From: Adineta steineri
Lineage: Eukaryota; Rotifera; Eurotatoria; Adinetida; Adinetidae
Direction of reading: 5' to 3'
NCBI GenBank assembly: GCA_905250115.1
Contig: CAJNOI010000098.1
Span: 132,688 to 196,687, forward strand
Length of the DNA: 64,000 bases
This document shows, one piece after another, positions 34,340 to 46,659 of this stretch. A program made the translations under genes and the position numbers. The stretch's first letter is position 1. Each line of letters begins with the position of its first letter. The notes beneath the pieces are model-generated. The model worked only from the letters and a program-made list of their open reading frames with translations. It had not been told where the DNA came from and did not search any database.

Positions 34340-35593
34340 CAATCTGTGCTGTTGGTTGTTCTTGCTTTCTCCTTGCAAATCCTACTACTCGTGGTACAAT
34401 TAGTTTCAACATTGTTATCAAACCACCCAGCAGTCCAATCAGTGTTGTTACAATATAAATCAGTTTATTCCTAATTTGATGAGTGTAAGTGCATTCGAAT
34501 GGCTGACACGCATTGAAATATTCATCATACATTATTGATTGATTCCATTGTACCATCATTAACTGACCAACAACTTCTTCAATTGTTGAGTTTTTCCGAA
34601 GCTTACCTAACAATGATTCGTCAAGTGTTGTTATATTCATCAAAGAAGTCGATAAGAAATGTGCTTGTAATTGATCTATACATGTTTGATTATAAAAACA
34701 TCGAAGATCTGATTGAAGTAATGATTCAATTACATAACATCCAATATAAATACCCGGTACACTGAATAAAATCGTTGGATCTGGATAATTGTAAATACCA
34801 GATTGCGCGATACATTTAGGTGAATATGAACAAGTACAGTTACCATACGCTACTGGATACGGATCTGGCCATTTTGTATCATTTTGTGTAATGAAATAAT
34901 AATTAGTTTGTAGGCCAGAAAATAAAGCATTACTTTGAGTTGTGTTTCGTATTGTAGTGAGTGATAACAAGAAATCATTAGTTGCTGATAATCTGAATTG
35001 ATCTATCAATGACTGAGCTTGAGATTTAAACACATCTGATGATGTCACAGATGCACTAACATATTGACTTGAATTAAACTGACTCAGACGAATAGAGACG
35101 GTTTGATTGATTAAATCACAAAGAGTACTCAAGGCTTGAAATGTAAATGGACTTGTGTCACGAAAGTCATGCATATGTACGCCATTGCTCCCGTAAGATT
35201 TAGAAAGATAATCAATCCAATCTTGACTAATAAAAACACTAGTACATATTTGATGAAATGTATATTCAATGGAAATAAATGTATTATAACTGATAGATAC
35301 TTGTTTACATGGGCATGTTAATGCTTGTGAATATGTTGAATATAAGTCCAAATATTTTGTCATGGTAGGTGCGTTGACATTCACAGTTTGTGTTACATTA
35401 ATCAAAGAAGTATATAATAGAAGGATAGCTAAAGATAAAGTTAACAAAATAATGTATACTCTAGTTGATATTCGTTCACTCCGAAGTTGACGTTCATCGG
35501 TTGATGGTGGAAACGATGGAAACGTATTGTATGTAACTAAATAATTTTTCACCCTTTGACTTGCGCTATATCTTTCTTCTCCTTGAATAATTT
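34340..35593 (-). CDS. Two-TM Cys-rich ectodomain protein, tandem paralogue 2
   Basis: The core exon is bounded by a phase-1 acceptor (ATTTTAG before 35593) and a phase-1 donor (GTAAGAG at 34339), about 417 residues. It shares with paralogue 1 the leader ending FPSFPPSTDERQLR, the first helix, the blocks YDLYST-like/QALTCPCKQVSISY, IEYTFHQICTSVFI, SSQYVSASVTSSDVFKSQAQ, YVIESLLQSDLRCFYNQTCI and the second helix IYIVTTLIGLLGGLITMLKL. The middle Cys cluster differs (NCTCSYSPKCIAQSG). The terminal exon downstream is short and not identified; translation past the donor runs into the AT microsatellite and is not real. Confidence 0.68.
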
Positions 35594-36009
35594 CTAAAAT
35601 AAAAAACATCCTCTGAAAATTTTCGTTATGGAGATAAAACAGGTGGACGCACTAACTAATGGAGAAAACTGACTTATTATGAACATCTCTCTACAATCTC
35701 CACTCATCAATTTATTTTGCAAGTATATTATTTAATATTCAAGTAAGATTTCTCTTTATTTCAATTCATGTGAATAAAATTTATCTTTATCGATTCAGGA
35801 TAATATATTAAAAAATTTACATCTCAATGTACATGATTTATCTAATGTTTATTCACATTATTCTATGAAAGTTATATCTGGTTAAAAATCAATGATTAGT
35901 ATACAGGACAGAGATTTAATCTATTGTTGAAACAGCTATAGATCTAGTTACATTGTAAGTTAATTTGAAGATAAGAAAATTATATTTATTGTTCCGCCTT
36001 ATTATACAT
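35594..36009. other. Spacer between paralogues
   Basis: AT-rich, no distinct feature. Presumably contains the first exon of paralogue 2 and the 3' flank of paralogue 3. Confidence 0.35.
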
Positions 36010-37370
36010 TCATACTCTTGCGAAATATTTAGCTAAAATGTCATTAGAAAAATAAGAAGTATTAGCAACTAAGGAAGCATAAAGTACTCTTAAGAAATTA
36101 TTATATCTCTTACCAATGTCTGGTCGTGATCGTTCTTTCTCTTTTCTTATAAACATCACTACTGGTGGTATGATCAACTTCAATACTGTTATCAAACCAC
36201 CAAGTAGACCAATCAGTGTCGTTACAATATAGATAATACTATTCTTTGTTTGATAAGTGTAAGTACATTCTGTTGGCTGACATGCATTGTAATAACTATT
36301 ATATATTATTGATGGAATAAATTGTTCAACCATTATCTCATTGATAACTTCTTTAAGTGTTGAGTTTGGCAAAAACTGGCTTGGTAATGAGTTTTTAAGA
36401 GCTGTTGTATTCATTAGTGGACGTGTTACGAAATATGATACTACTTTATTTATACAAGTTTGATTATAAAAACATTGAAGATTGGATTGAAGTAGTGATT
36501 CAACTATATAACATCCAGTATACATACCAGGTACGGAATATAATACTCTTCCATTAGAATATCGAAACATTGATGATTGTTCGATACATGTAGCTGATAA
36601 GGAACAACTACAATCACCATAGGACCATGGATCTGTATATGCATAACCACGTCCGCCCAACAGATACATTTCATAGTTAGTTTGTTGGCTAGAGAATAAA
36701 GCATTACTTTGAGTTGTGTCTCTTACTGTAGATATTGACAACGAAAAATCATGAGTTGTTGATGATATAAACTGCTCTACCAATGTCTGCACTTGTGGGT
36801 CAAATATTTCTGATGGTATTACAAATGCACTAACATACTGAGTTGAATAAAACTGACTCAGACGAATAGAGGTCGTCTGAATGGCTAATCCACAAAATGT
36901 ATTTAAAGCTTGAAATGTAAATATACTTGTCAAACGATAATCGTCAACATATAAATCGCCTCCATAATAATATTCTTGGTTTAGGAAATTAATCCAATCT
37001 TGGGTAATAAAAACACTTGTACATACTTGGTGAAATGTATATTCAATAGAAAGAAATGTGTCATAATTCATGGATATTTGTTTACATGGGCATTTTAATG
37101 TTTGTGGATATGTTGAATATAACTCTAAATATTGTGTCATGGTAGGTGCTTTGACATTCATAGTTTGTGTTACATTAATCAAAGAAGTGTATAATAGAAG
37201 AATAGCCAAAAATAAAATTGACAGATAAAGGAATATTCTAGTGGATATATTTTCATTTCGAAGCTGATGTTCATCGGTTGATGGTGGAACCGATGGAAAT
37301 AAATTAAAATCTTGAATATACGACTTAACTTTTCGATATAATTGAGAAAGATGATTAGAAATGTTTGTCA
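36010..37370 (-). CDS. Two-TM Cys-rich ectodomain protein, tandem paralogue 3
   Basis: The main exon 37370-36114 has the same phase-1 acceptor and the same GTAAGAG donor after CCAGACATTG as paralogue 2. A small intron ending near 36069 or slightly later gives a short last exon with stop at 36010 (ANTSYFSNDILAKYFARV). The ATG-like start MSVLCVILV at 37395 lies across the acceptor and is probably intronic. Leader RKVKSYIQDFNLFPSVPPST is nearly identical to paralogue 1, while the donor structure resembles paralogue 2. The Cys cluster is CSCSLSATCIEQSS. The three genes start at about 1.8-1.9-kb intervals on one strand, so they are a tandem duplication. Confidence 0.7.
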
Positions 37371-39793
37371 CTAAAATAACGCACAAAACTGACATCTTTA
37401 TTAATAAAAATGATGGTTGCTAATAGTTTTCAGTAGTTCAAACGACTTTTGATGGTATTTTTAAAACAAAAGATCTTTGTAGAACAGTAAAATAATAGCC
37501 CATTTAGAACAATCTTTCTTTTCGTATTTTTTTCTTTAGGTTTTTCTCATCGAACTGTAATCAAATCCTAGTCGAGAGAACCATATCTGCACTGAAACAC
37601 GAAAGAAAGCGTTCATGATTGGTAACTAGCAAAGAAAGGAATGACAAGGACGTTGATATAACTACAGTATATAGATAACAAGAGAAGATACTTATAGCAG
37701 TATTTAAAGAAGAGACAGGATAGAATTAAAATTCAATCTTTTATCTTTGAGAAAATATTTGAAAAGAAACTGTTACAATGATTTTTCAATATCTGGTGAA
37801 TAAAAAGAAGTTCAATGGATTTATTTTTCAGCAGAAAAGCAACAAAAAAGAAATATACATACTATTTATTATTCAATGAGAATATCAATGGCAGAATGTT
37901 CAATAAAAGGTACGATTTTATCAATGAATGATAAGCTGAAATTGATATCAAATAAATTATGTGTTAATATAGGATTATACCATATGATAAATGACTAAAA
38001 TTTAGCAAAACCTTCGTAAATAGTATAAATGTTATCGTTTGAAGAGAGCCTGTTTTTTCAAATTGACAACAAATAACTCGACTATCGTATTCTTTTTATA
38101 CATCTCGATAGAAAGTGTTTATTAAGAATAGAAAATAAAAAAAGAATCTTTTTTCTCAAGATAAGTTCTATTTTTCAGCGTTCTGTTTCCTTAGAGATGT
38201 ATTTCTTTTCTGACGTATTAAAAAAAAGTAATGAAATATAAAATATATCATATCATGTTAATTGTTTTTTTTTTCAAATTAGATTTCAGTTATTAACAAA
38301 TGAGGAATTTCATATTTAATAAATCATATTTCTTTTTAAGATTTGAAGTGAACGGATATACAAACTTGATAAGAAGAATACTTGTGAAATAGTTTTTTTA
38401 TGTAGTTTCTAAAAGAAGAAAATCAAAATAGAAAAAATGTTTTAAGAACATCGAACTTTAAAATGTCAAACATGTAATTAACATGTCCTATATTCATATT
38501 GAAATTTTATCAATTAAAAAACAAATATTTGACGAAATCAGGTATTATCGCTACTAACAGGATTCACTTGATCTAAATTTATTCGAATTCTATACATATA
38601 AACTCAAGTTTTACATTTTAAATTAATTTTTGTGTATTTTAGATTGAGGATGATAGTAATATGTTAATCTTTTGCCCAATTTATATAGAAAAATACCTGA
38701 CAAAATGACATAGATTTATGAGAAATAAAAATATCAGTCTGTGAAAGTATTTTCATAATAAATATAAAAGTATTTTGCTGTATTGTACAAAATTTGTCCT
38801 TATTCAAAGAGGAAAATAATTACTTTCAATACAAATATAATAATGAAATACTTCAGTTTAATGACAAAAATATATATTGAAGAAAAAAATTATTAAATTC
38901 AAGTTCTTACGTGAAAATGGAAGTTGTTTACATATAATCGAGAAATTGCGCAGAATATATATTTCAAATAGAACAATATTTAAATTTTAGTATAGTTTAT
39001 GGACGGATAGATACAAGGAAGAATGATCAAAAGTGTTTTTATATAGTATGAATAATTACAAAAAGAAACAAGTTGTTTAGTATAGTATCTATCAATTTCT
39101 GATTAAGAAAAAATGTTGATCAGTAACATCTTTTCACCGATTGAATATACTTTATTAATTTTTCAAAAAAAATCAGATAATTGTAAATAAGAAATTTATA
39201 TTTTTAAAGATGTAAAACAATAGAAAAGATTCACTAAAGAATATAATTATCAATAAAAATTTTTGTTAATTATTACGAATCAAAGTTTTTGGTGACTAGA
39301 CGGTGCCGATATAAAACTTTTAGACTTAACAAACATTTTTAGACTTCTATTTTTTTTAAAAATTCTGTTAGTGTTAGTCATACTACAATCATTACTAAAA
39401 TTACACCTCAAATCTAATAAGCAATTTCTATTATTCTGTCAGCATCATGCAATCTAGTTTTCTATCATAAACGCGTCTTTGAATTTGAATCTGAATTTGT
39501 TTTTCAAGTGTATTATACTAAGTTCTGTTTTATTTATTCAAAAAATTTTTGAATTATGAATGTCCTACTAGTTTATTCCAAAACTAAGATGTAATTTGGA
39601 TATTCATCAATAAACAGGAAAAAAACTAGAACGACTCAATATTTGAGGATTGTTGATAAGAATAAGAAAGAAAAAAATAACTATCAAAAAGAGATTTTTA
39701 TTGATGCTATGACTTTATATCCAATGTGACGCTATATTATCTTTATTCTTGAAAAAATGATTCATGAATATATCAATAACTATCATGCGTCTT
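37371..39793. other. Long intergenic stretch, no gene seen
   Basis: About 2.4 kb of very AT-rich sequence dense in stops. No repeat, RNA gene or coding remnant recognised. Confidence 0.45.
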
Positions 39794-40199
39794 TTAACCC
39801 TTTAAGTCCCATAGTAGCATTTTTGCTACACATGTTTTATAACTGAATTTTATCGCATACTTAATGAAAATTTGCACATCATTTTTTTAAATGAAGCCCC
39901 AAAGGATGCTCTCGAATTCTCCCGAACTATGTATGAAGGAAAAATAGCTTTGAATTACGAATGATTCGGGATGTGTTTGAAAGGGCATTTTCTATTATAT
40001 TCTATCTACGAAAATTAACGTATGTTTAGATTAAAATATCGAATTTTTCTAGATAATTTGTATATTACAAATCGTTTTGGGAACCGAATAAATGAATTCT
40101 AATCTAGAAAGTGATGCAAGCGAGTTATCCTCTAATGATCAAGGTGACTCTCACGATAAGAACGAAAGTAATATCCGCTTATATGAAGAAGAAGAGTAG
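39794..40199 (+). mobile_element. piggyBac-like DNA transposon, 5' end only
   Basis: The start is TTAA followed by CCCTTTAAGTCCCATAGTAG, then a small palindrome (GTAGCATTTTTGCTAC). This matches the piggyBac pattern of a TTAA target plus CCC(T)TT-type terminus. About 290 bp in, an ATG at 40092 opens a short acidic frame (MNSNLESDASELSSNDQ, later YEEEE) like the acidic N-terminus of piggyBac transposases. It stops at 40199 where the GT-rich inverted repeat begins. The rest of the transposase, including the catalytic DDD core, is absent nearby, so this is a truncated copy. Confidence 0.5.
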
Positions 40200-40259
40200 A
40201 GTGGGTGTGGGTGTTAATTACAGATAAACACAATCACACCCGCCTTCACTCACATCTAC
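40197..40259. repeat. GT-rich inverted repeat, telomere-like arms (copy e)
   Basis: The left arm GTAGAGTGGGTGTGGGTG (40197-40214) pairs with the right arm in CACACCCGCCTTCACTCAC followed by ATCTAC (to 40259). It abuts the end of the truncated piggyBac-like frame, supplying its stop codon. Confidence 0.68.
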
Positions 40260-40563
40260 GCCAATCATCAAATTCATCAAGACAAAGAGCCATACATTGA
40301 TGCTAAATAAATCTGTATCTGGAAAAATACATGCTTAAGTTTTTTGTTTTTGACAAATTCTCGGTAAGATACAACTAAATGAAACATGATATACCTATAA
40401 TTAATACCTGAACCGACATAGTATTCTGTTTTAGGAACTATCAAGACATGTAATCGTCGACCATCATTAAAATCTATTAATCGAGTATTTATTAGTTCAT
40501 CCAGTAATTTTAATTTGCTTTAGCTAGTATTTTCTATTTCTTTTGGTACTCATCTTTTTTTTA

Positions 40564-41899
40564 GAAATTACAAACATTGCTGAAAAAGATGATCATCCAA
40601 TATGGAAAAAACTAATATTAAATAAACATGCTTTGGCTTCTATCAGTGATCTTTACGAACTGTAACAGGCTGTAGAAAAATTAAAATATATTGTAACATT
40701 GATTTTATTGCAGATTAAACAATTCAACTTGCATCATGAATCTCATGGAAATATTTCCAGCAAATTTAAAAACTGCTTGTATGTCTGAAATCGAGCCAGA
40801 GTCCTGATTTTCTGAAAAATTAGCCAGTTGTATATGTCATCTGGCATTATTTTATCAAGTTGACGCACAAGCTATGGGGTTTACTGTTGTCAATGGTGTT
40901 GCCGATACTTATTGTTTAACATATGTCAATAGAGCATCGCATTTTTTAGTACCATGAAATTTATCAAATCTGATCGTCGGTCGTTCAGGTTCGTATCGAT
41001 TTTACATATTTGATTTCAAAATACTGATGAATATATAGTTTACTATTATGAGAATAAAATTTCAATAGGCTTTTGTTTTAGGAAAAAGGAGTCGTAAAAT
41101 CTATTCTAAAATAAAAACTTTCCTTTCCATTTATTTTATTAATATTAAATAGTAATAATACACGTTTTACTGTCAGATATGTATAACTGACTGTCTAAAA
41201 ACCCTACGCGTAGAATTTTCTTGCACTCTTTATGTCTTATTTTCCATAACTAATTTAGAAGAATTTATCATGGTTTTCATATTAATTAGAGAAATTGTTT
41301 TTTTATATTCTAGGGTACAGTAAATCAAGTATACTAGATTTAGCGGAGTTAATGGTATAAACCGCAGCTAGATATTTTAGTAAATTCCAGTCAAGCGAAG
41401 AAATTTTATTTGATGAAACAAAATTATTGACAACAAACAAGCAATAAAACTTAACGAATACTAATAGAATTTCTTCCAAGGTCGTGTTTAATGATGATAC
41501 CTCTGCTGCTATAGTGAATAGTTGGCAGAAGTGTACCAGGGCCATGCACTTACATGAGGCAGATATTTCACCAAGCCGCTTATAATATGGTATTAGTGTA
41601 CATTGATGAATTTGTGTCTTTTAATAATGCGGAAGCGAATGATTCATTTTTTCAACGTTCTTCAAAAATAGCTGAACAAATATATGGATCAATTTTACGA
41701 AACGAAGGACAATCTATTCTTAATAACAGATGAGAATAAATTCGATGAACTAACTAATAATTGTAAAAACTCGATGGATATTCAAAGCAAATCTCAATTA
41801 CCATTGAGTCGAAAACAACTAAACATGTTAAGAAACACCAATAACTATAAAGCACAAAGTATGAAGGTCATATACGGTAAATGGCACTCGATTATATAG
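40564..41899 (+). pseudogene. P-loop ATPase-like gene remnant (DUF3987-like)
   Basis: Broken plus-strand coding text: DDHPIWKKLILNKHALASIS, then FPANLKTACMSEIEP, then a hydrophobic stretch ending HFLVP, and NLIVGRS at a likely exon end. After an intron-like gap to about 41315 comes a continuation with KSSILDLAELM, resembling a Walker A that lacks its usual Gly before Lys. Further on LVYIDEFVSFNNAEA looks like a Walker B strand and SILRNEGQSI follows. The order (small domain, LN-LIVG...KSS, then acid-tipped strand) recalls DUF3987 proteins, but the match is weak. Several stops interrupt it, so it is not functional. Confidence 0.33.
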
Positions 41900-42180
41900 T
41901 TCTACGATGATCGAATAAGAAATCGCATGAATAAACATTTGCACTTACATGTGAACACTAACTGCTCTTTCTATTATTCCTCTCTTTTTGCGTGTTTCTC
42001 TGTGTAGTTTTGTAATTTTTTGATCTTCATCCCTCTCTACTTTTCTTAAAAAGTGGACTATATATTAATAGTTGTTTAAAAAAAGCTAGTTCATTATCGA
42101 AATAAAGTTTTTTAAATTCATTAGTTGATGAAGAATATTTAGTTGCTATTTTAGTGTGGGTAATTAAAGAAGAAACACAT

Positions 42181-42710
42181 CTATCTAACTTTGATAGATT
42201 GTACAATTATTCTCTGCCATAAATCACGTTGTTTAGTTGATCGCAATGTGTTCGTTTGCAAAGAGGAAAAAGAAATAAGTTGTGTAATCATAGATTGATT
42301 AGATATATTAAAGTGGATGTCGACTATCATTTTGATTAGTTGTGTTGATCGATCGATATCAATGACTGTTGGGACACGTATTTTAAGTTGAATCATCCGA
42401 TCAGTATCGGTATTGAAAACAATATTATTTTGAGCTTGTTGAATAGAATTCTTATATTTGTTTGTGGTATTTTCACGTAGAAAATCGTAATTCTGTATAT
42501 TTGAAATGATACTTGCTACTATAGACGAAACTACTCTGACGTACATCATCAGTCAATTTGCCTATTTGAACAAAACGTGATATAATATTGATAAGAAATA
42601 GATTAGCTTGAATATGTTCGAAAATTTGATCAATGCTTATTTGATCACGAACAAGATCTTCATGTACTCTTTGAAAAGCTATTTGTATAGATGATGTCAC
42701 TTAAGAAAGT
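42181..42710 (-). pseudogene. Unrecognised helical protein fragment, one frame change
   Basis: Two overlapping minus-strand frames look like one protein: IQIAFQRVHEDLVRDQISID and FLINIISRFVQIGKLTDDV in the first, then from about 42545 the second frame continues with SIVASIISNIQNYDFLREN and IRVPTVIDIDRSTQLIKMIV to a stop at 42181. A splice-acceptor-like TTTCTTAAG precedes the first frame, so an upstream exon may have existed. The composition is coding-like (few stops, helical, balanced). No family was recognised. It may be the 3' part of a decayed gene. Confidence 0.35.
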
Positions 42711-43403
42711 TTGACATGCAATGAATGAATCAACTATACATACGCATGATTACTACTATATATCTAAGACAACGGATAATGAAAAAGACTATTTATAAAT
42801 TGGTAGTCCTATTCTTTACTTAAAAACAATTTGTTGAAACAAATGCAAATAGATTCGTAAAATGAATACGGTCTTTAATAGAATATATATCAAACTGAAG
42901 AATATTCAACAGTGACGGACGTATAAACAGGCGCACTGATTAATAGCGATAACAGTTGGTAGTTTTCGATCAATCTTTGATGCGACATATCCTCACCGAA
43001 AATGTTTTAATCAAAATTGATTTCACGTCCTGATCATAATTAATGTTTATTACTGAATCTAATAAATCGTTTTTATAGATTGGAGAGAAGATCAAAAATA
43101 TATCTTTTTACTTTTTAATTATTTGAAAAACGTGTACACGATGTTCAAAGCATTTTCACCACACACTCCTGATGAAAGTATGAGTGTTTTTTTTCTTGAA
43201 TTACACCCTCACAACCTTTGAATAGTTAATCGTTTTATTTTAATTTATTTTTTCTTCTATCAATCGAATCAAGGTGTTAGATATTTCTCATGAAAAATAT
43301 TTTATCATCTGGTCAATTTCACATACTTAGTTTTACTTTTTAAATGTCGATTAAAATAATAGATTACTTGTGAATATTATTCCCAAAGAAGAAAAAGAAA
43401 AAT
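42711..43403. other. Intergenic upstream of the Ntn-hydrolase gene
   Basis: AT-rich. At 43156-43215 a degenerate pair (CACCACACACTCC ... ACACCCTCACAACC) with GTATGAGTG between vaguely recalls the dispersed inverted repeats, but the arms do not pair well. Confidence 0.3.
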
Positions 43404-44862
43404 ATGAATATTTTTTTGTTATTTATAATCATATTACTTGTTGTTGAAACAATTCTTGCTCATCGTGGATTTTCTTATGAAAACCTTGGTAGTTTTTGCA
43501 AGAACAATACTCCACATGATAATCCAAATCTTCTTCCAATTGAAACTGGTCTTCCTCGTTTGATTCGTAATATTGAAAATGGTTCACTTTATCAAATTGG
43601 TATTGATGATGATCAAACATGGCTTATTCATGTTTGGGGTATGAATGGTTATGATTATGGATTTGCTTATGGAACATTATTAAATGAACAAATTAATAAA
43701 TTCATACCTAAAACTTATGCATATTTTGAGAAAGAAGTTATGGAAAAACTTGAACACTTACAAGTACCTGACTGGTTTAAAAAAATAATTGCTAATAAAG
43801 GTTTAGCTTTTGCATTAGATCTTCAAAATACATTAGTTGAACCTTATATGGATAAAGAAATTTATAATGAACTTCAGGGTATATCAGATGCAGCAAAAAT
43901 AGATTATAAACTTTTATTACGTATACATATGTTTGGAGAACTTACACGTGGTAAGACACAGCCATTAATAGATTTATTTAGTTGTTGTTTCTTAAAATTC
44001 AGCTCATTGTTCTTATTTTGGAGCTTGGGGTAAAGCAACGCTTGGTGGTAAAACACTTCAACTCCGCGCATTTGATTGGGATATGAGTGCTGATTTACAA
44101 GCCTATCCAGTTATTACTATTTATCATCCCCGATCATCGAAATTAGGTCATACATTCACTAATATTGCTTGGGCAGGTAAGATTTCCTTATTTTTTTCTT
44201 ACTACATTTTTTTTTAAATTTTTTTAAAAGGTTATATTGGTGTTTTAAGTGGTATGTCGTCGACATTATTAGGTATGACATCAATTGGTGTTGAATTTCC
44301 TGATGATACATTTGGCGATGAGAGTATGTCTGGTGAACCATTTATTTTTGTTTCAAGACATATTTTACAATATTCTCAAACAGTTGATGATGCTCTTGCT
44401 TATATTAGTGATGTTCGTCGAACATGTCATTTAATCATGGGTATTGCTGATGGAAAATTAAATACAGCTCGAATGATTCAATATTCACATTCAAAAGTTA
44501 ATTTTTTTGATGATCTTAATTTGCAACCAGCTGCTGAGTGGCATCCACAAATTACAAATGTTGTTTATAATGGAATGGATTGGCTTTGTCCATCATATCA
44601 ATATAAACTTTATCAACAAATTATGGAGCAATATGGTCATATTACACCAGAATCAACTATTCAAAATATTTCTGCTGTTGTTAAAACAGGTGATGTACAT
44701 GTCGCTGTTTACGATCTGTCAGAAAATATATTATATTTGGCTAATGGAGCAGCTTCTAATAAACAAGGACCAAAACAAGCTTATCAACGACAATTTAATA
44801 AATTAGATCTTAAAATAGAATATGATCGAAAACAACCATCTATCGATGTTGTTGAAGATTAA
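43404..44862 (+). CDS. Secreted Ntn-hydrolase, C45/acid-ceramidase-like (Dcd1A-like) amidase
   Basis: Exons 43404-43950, 44003-44176 and 44231-44862 join through 52- and 54-nt phase-1 introns into 450 residues. A signal peptide is plain (MNIFLLFIIILLVVETILA). The segment across the first junction, HCSYFGAWGKATLGGKTLQL then RAFDWD, is the N-terminal-nucleophile block of the peptidase C45 / acyl-CoA:6-APA acyltransferase-like group. In these, autoproteolysis before a Cys frees the nucleophile; here the Cys of HCSYFGAW. Upstream VWGMNGYDYGFAYGTLL and downstream HTFTNIAWAGYIGVLSGMSS and GEPFIFVSRHILQYS fit the Dictyostelium Dcd1A/B-like proteins and distant phospholipase-B/acid-ceramidase relatives. 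A lysosomal or secreted hydrolase of an amide (ceramide-like or acyl-amino) bond is likely. The exact substrate is unknown. Confidence 0.75.
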
Positions 44863-45882
44863 TACGGACAATAAAATGGTGTACTTAGATAGTGAAAAGC
44901 ATATATGAAGGTTAAGACATTTACTTAATAAATTAATTATAAAGGTAGCGAAGAATAGTTATGTCAATAAAGATCTTTAAATAGAAATTCATTTCCAAAA
45001 CTAGATCTATACCTAAACTCTCATATTCATTCCCACTCATACACTTTTGTTGCACGCAAAAATCATTGTACGAAAGAAACGGTTCGAATAGCATAACTCA
45101 TGTTCAACTGATATCTAAGATTTTAATGAAATTTTCCTATGTTTAATATCACAAGTAAGATATGAAAACGGTCAAAAGTTTAGTTTATAAAACTTTTTCA
45201 TTATTAAAATATTCAATATAAATTAAGTACACATTCATACTATTAAAAAATATTAGATGTTTATTTTGAAAATATTTCTTCTATGAAATCATTCATTTTC
45301 AGCAGTGATTCATAAAATAATATAGTCAAGATTTTTGGTAAACTTCATCGATATAATGAAACTTACATACGATAACTATTTTAATAAAAATATAATCAAA
45401 ATAAAATTCTTTTTTTGTCCTTTTGTTCGATTTATATATTATGATAGTTCTAATATAAATAGAAAAATAATTAATAAAGAAAAAAATTCATTTTTCTATT
45501 CTTTTTCTGTAGTTATACAAGATGATCCTAAGTTGGAATTAAATTTTTAATAGAAAGAAAACTAATCTATTCCTTTGTTTGTCTCTTTTTATTGCTATGA
45601 AATAACTCTTATTCAATTGCGATCATGATCAGAATAAAAGTCATATGTTCTTTTCGTTCTATATATTAGTAGCCGACCATTATGACATATCTGTCTATAC
45701 AAATGTAAAATGTATTGTGTTGTGTATAATAGAATCGAAAATTCTATTTATTTTCTTTGAATAGTAATTGTTGTAATTTAGATAAATTTATATACTTTTT
45801 TTATTCTATATATTTGTTTTATTTTATATATTTTTTTTTATTTTACATATCTTCTTTTTAATTTTATTAATGAAATTTAATT
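44863..45882. other. Intergenic, no gene seen
   Basis: AT-rich with T-rich runs near 45790-45870. The 71-codon frame at 45335-45550 is Lys/Asn/Phe-rich and not convincing. Confidence 0.4.
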
Positions 45883-46424
45883 ATGGTACTCATGTGGGAA
45901 CATATTGATGAAGATACTGAGGTTCCACAAGGAGAGCATCGGTACAGCAGGTCATTTATCACCACCGATGATCGCGGACCTTGTGTCTTTTTTTTTGGTG
46001 AATTTCATATATCAGTTAAAACCTGTTTGTTATCTAAGTCATTACGACTTCAGAGGAACAGTTCCTTCGAACTTATCACAATTCGAAACTTATATTTATT
46101 GTTTAAAAACAATTGTTGATGATATTGAACTTGCTTTTCAAATATCATCAATTATACCAACAGATTTAATGGAAAAACTGGGATTCGTGATTGTTTATTG
46201 ACTGTTGGAGGTGGTAATGTACACAACTTAATTTTAGTAAAAACGTGTTTTTCTCTTTTTTTAGATCCAACTAAGCATTATTTATTAAATAATGAACAGA
46301 TTATTAATCCGAAAATATTTTATCTATATCAACAGTTTATTAATCGGACAATAATTTTCGACTCAGTTAATAAAGTGATGTCAGACGACGAAGATGATCA
46401 AAGTTAGTTCTTAGGAAATATTCT
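45883..46424 (+). pseudogene. Unknown domain, tandem copy 1 (frame-disrupted)
   Basis: Across shifting plus-strand frames the sequence reads HRYSRSFITTDDRGPCVFFF, then LVNFIYQLKPVCYLSHYDFR, LSQFETYIYCLKTIVDDI and FNGKTGIRDCLLTVGGG. After a possible intron comes a C-terminal piece ending VNKVMSDDEDDQS. The same series of motifs recurs about 0.75 kb downstream, so this is a duplicated coding unit. Not recognised as any named family. The frame changes suggest decay. Confidence 0.4.
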
Positions 46425-46527
46425 GAGAAAAAAATAATTCTATACAATTTTAGGTGCACTAAATGGTAATGGGTTGGACTATCCAAGTCTTTCGATGAAT
46501 TATTCTTGCACAACAAATTCGTTAGCT

Positions 46528-46597
46528 AGGGTGGATGTGGGTGAGTATATTTTTTTACTCATATTCACACCCATCATGCTTGCATCCACCCACACCC
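46528..46597. repeat. GT-rich inverted repeat, telomere-like arms (copy g)
   Basis: The left arm AGGGTGGATGTGGGTGAGTA (from 46528) faces a right side with two complementary blocks, TATTCACACCCATC and GCATCCACCCACACCC (ending 46597). It sits between the two copies of the unknown domain. Confidence 0.68.
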
Positions 46598-46659
46598 GGA
46601 TTCCAGTAAAATACTGTGAGAATCAAAGCAGCTAATATACCGTTTTCTAATTGTTTCAG

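Noticed and set aside
45335-45550. 71-codon frame
   Set aside because: Composition matches AT-rich non-coding sequence; no domain.
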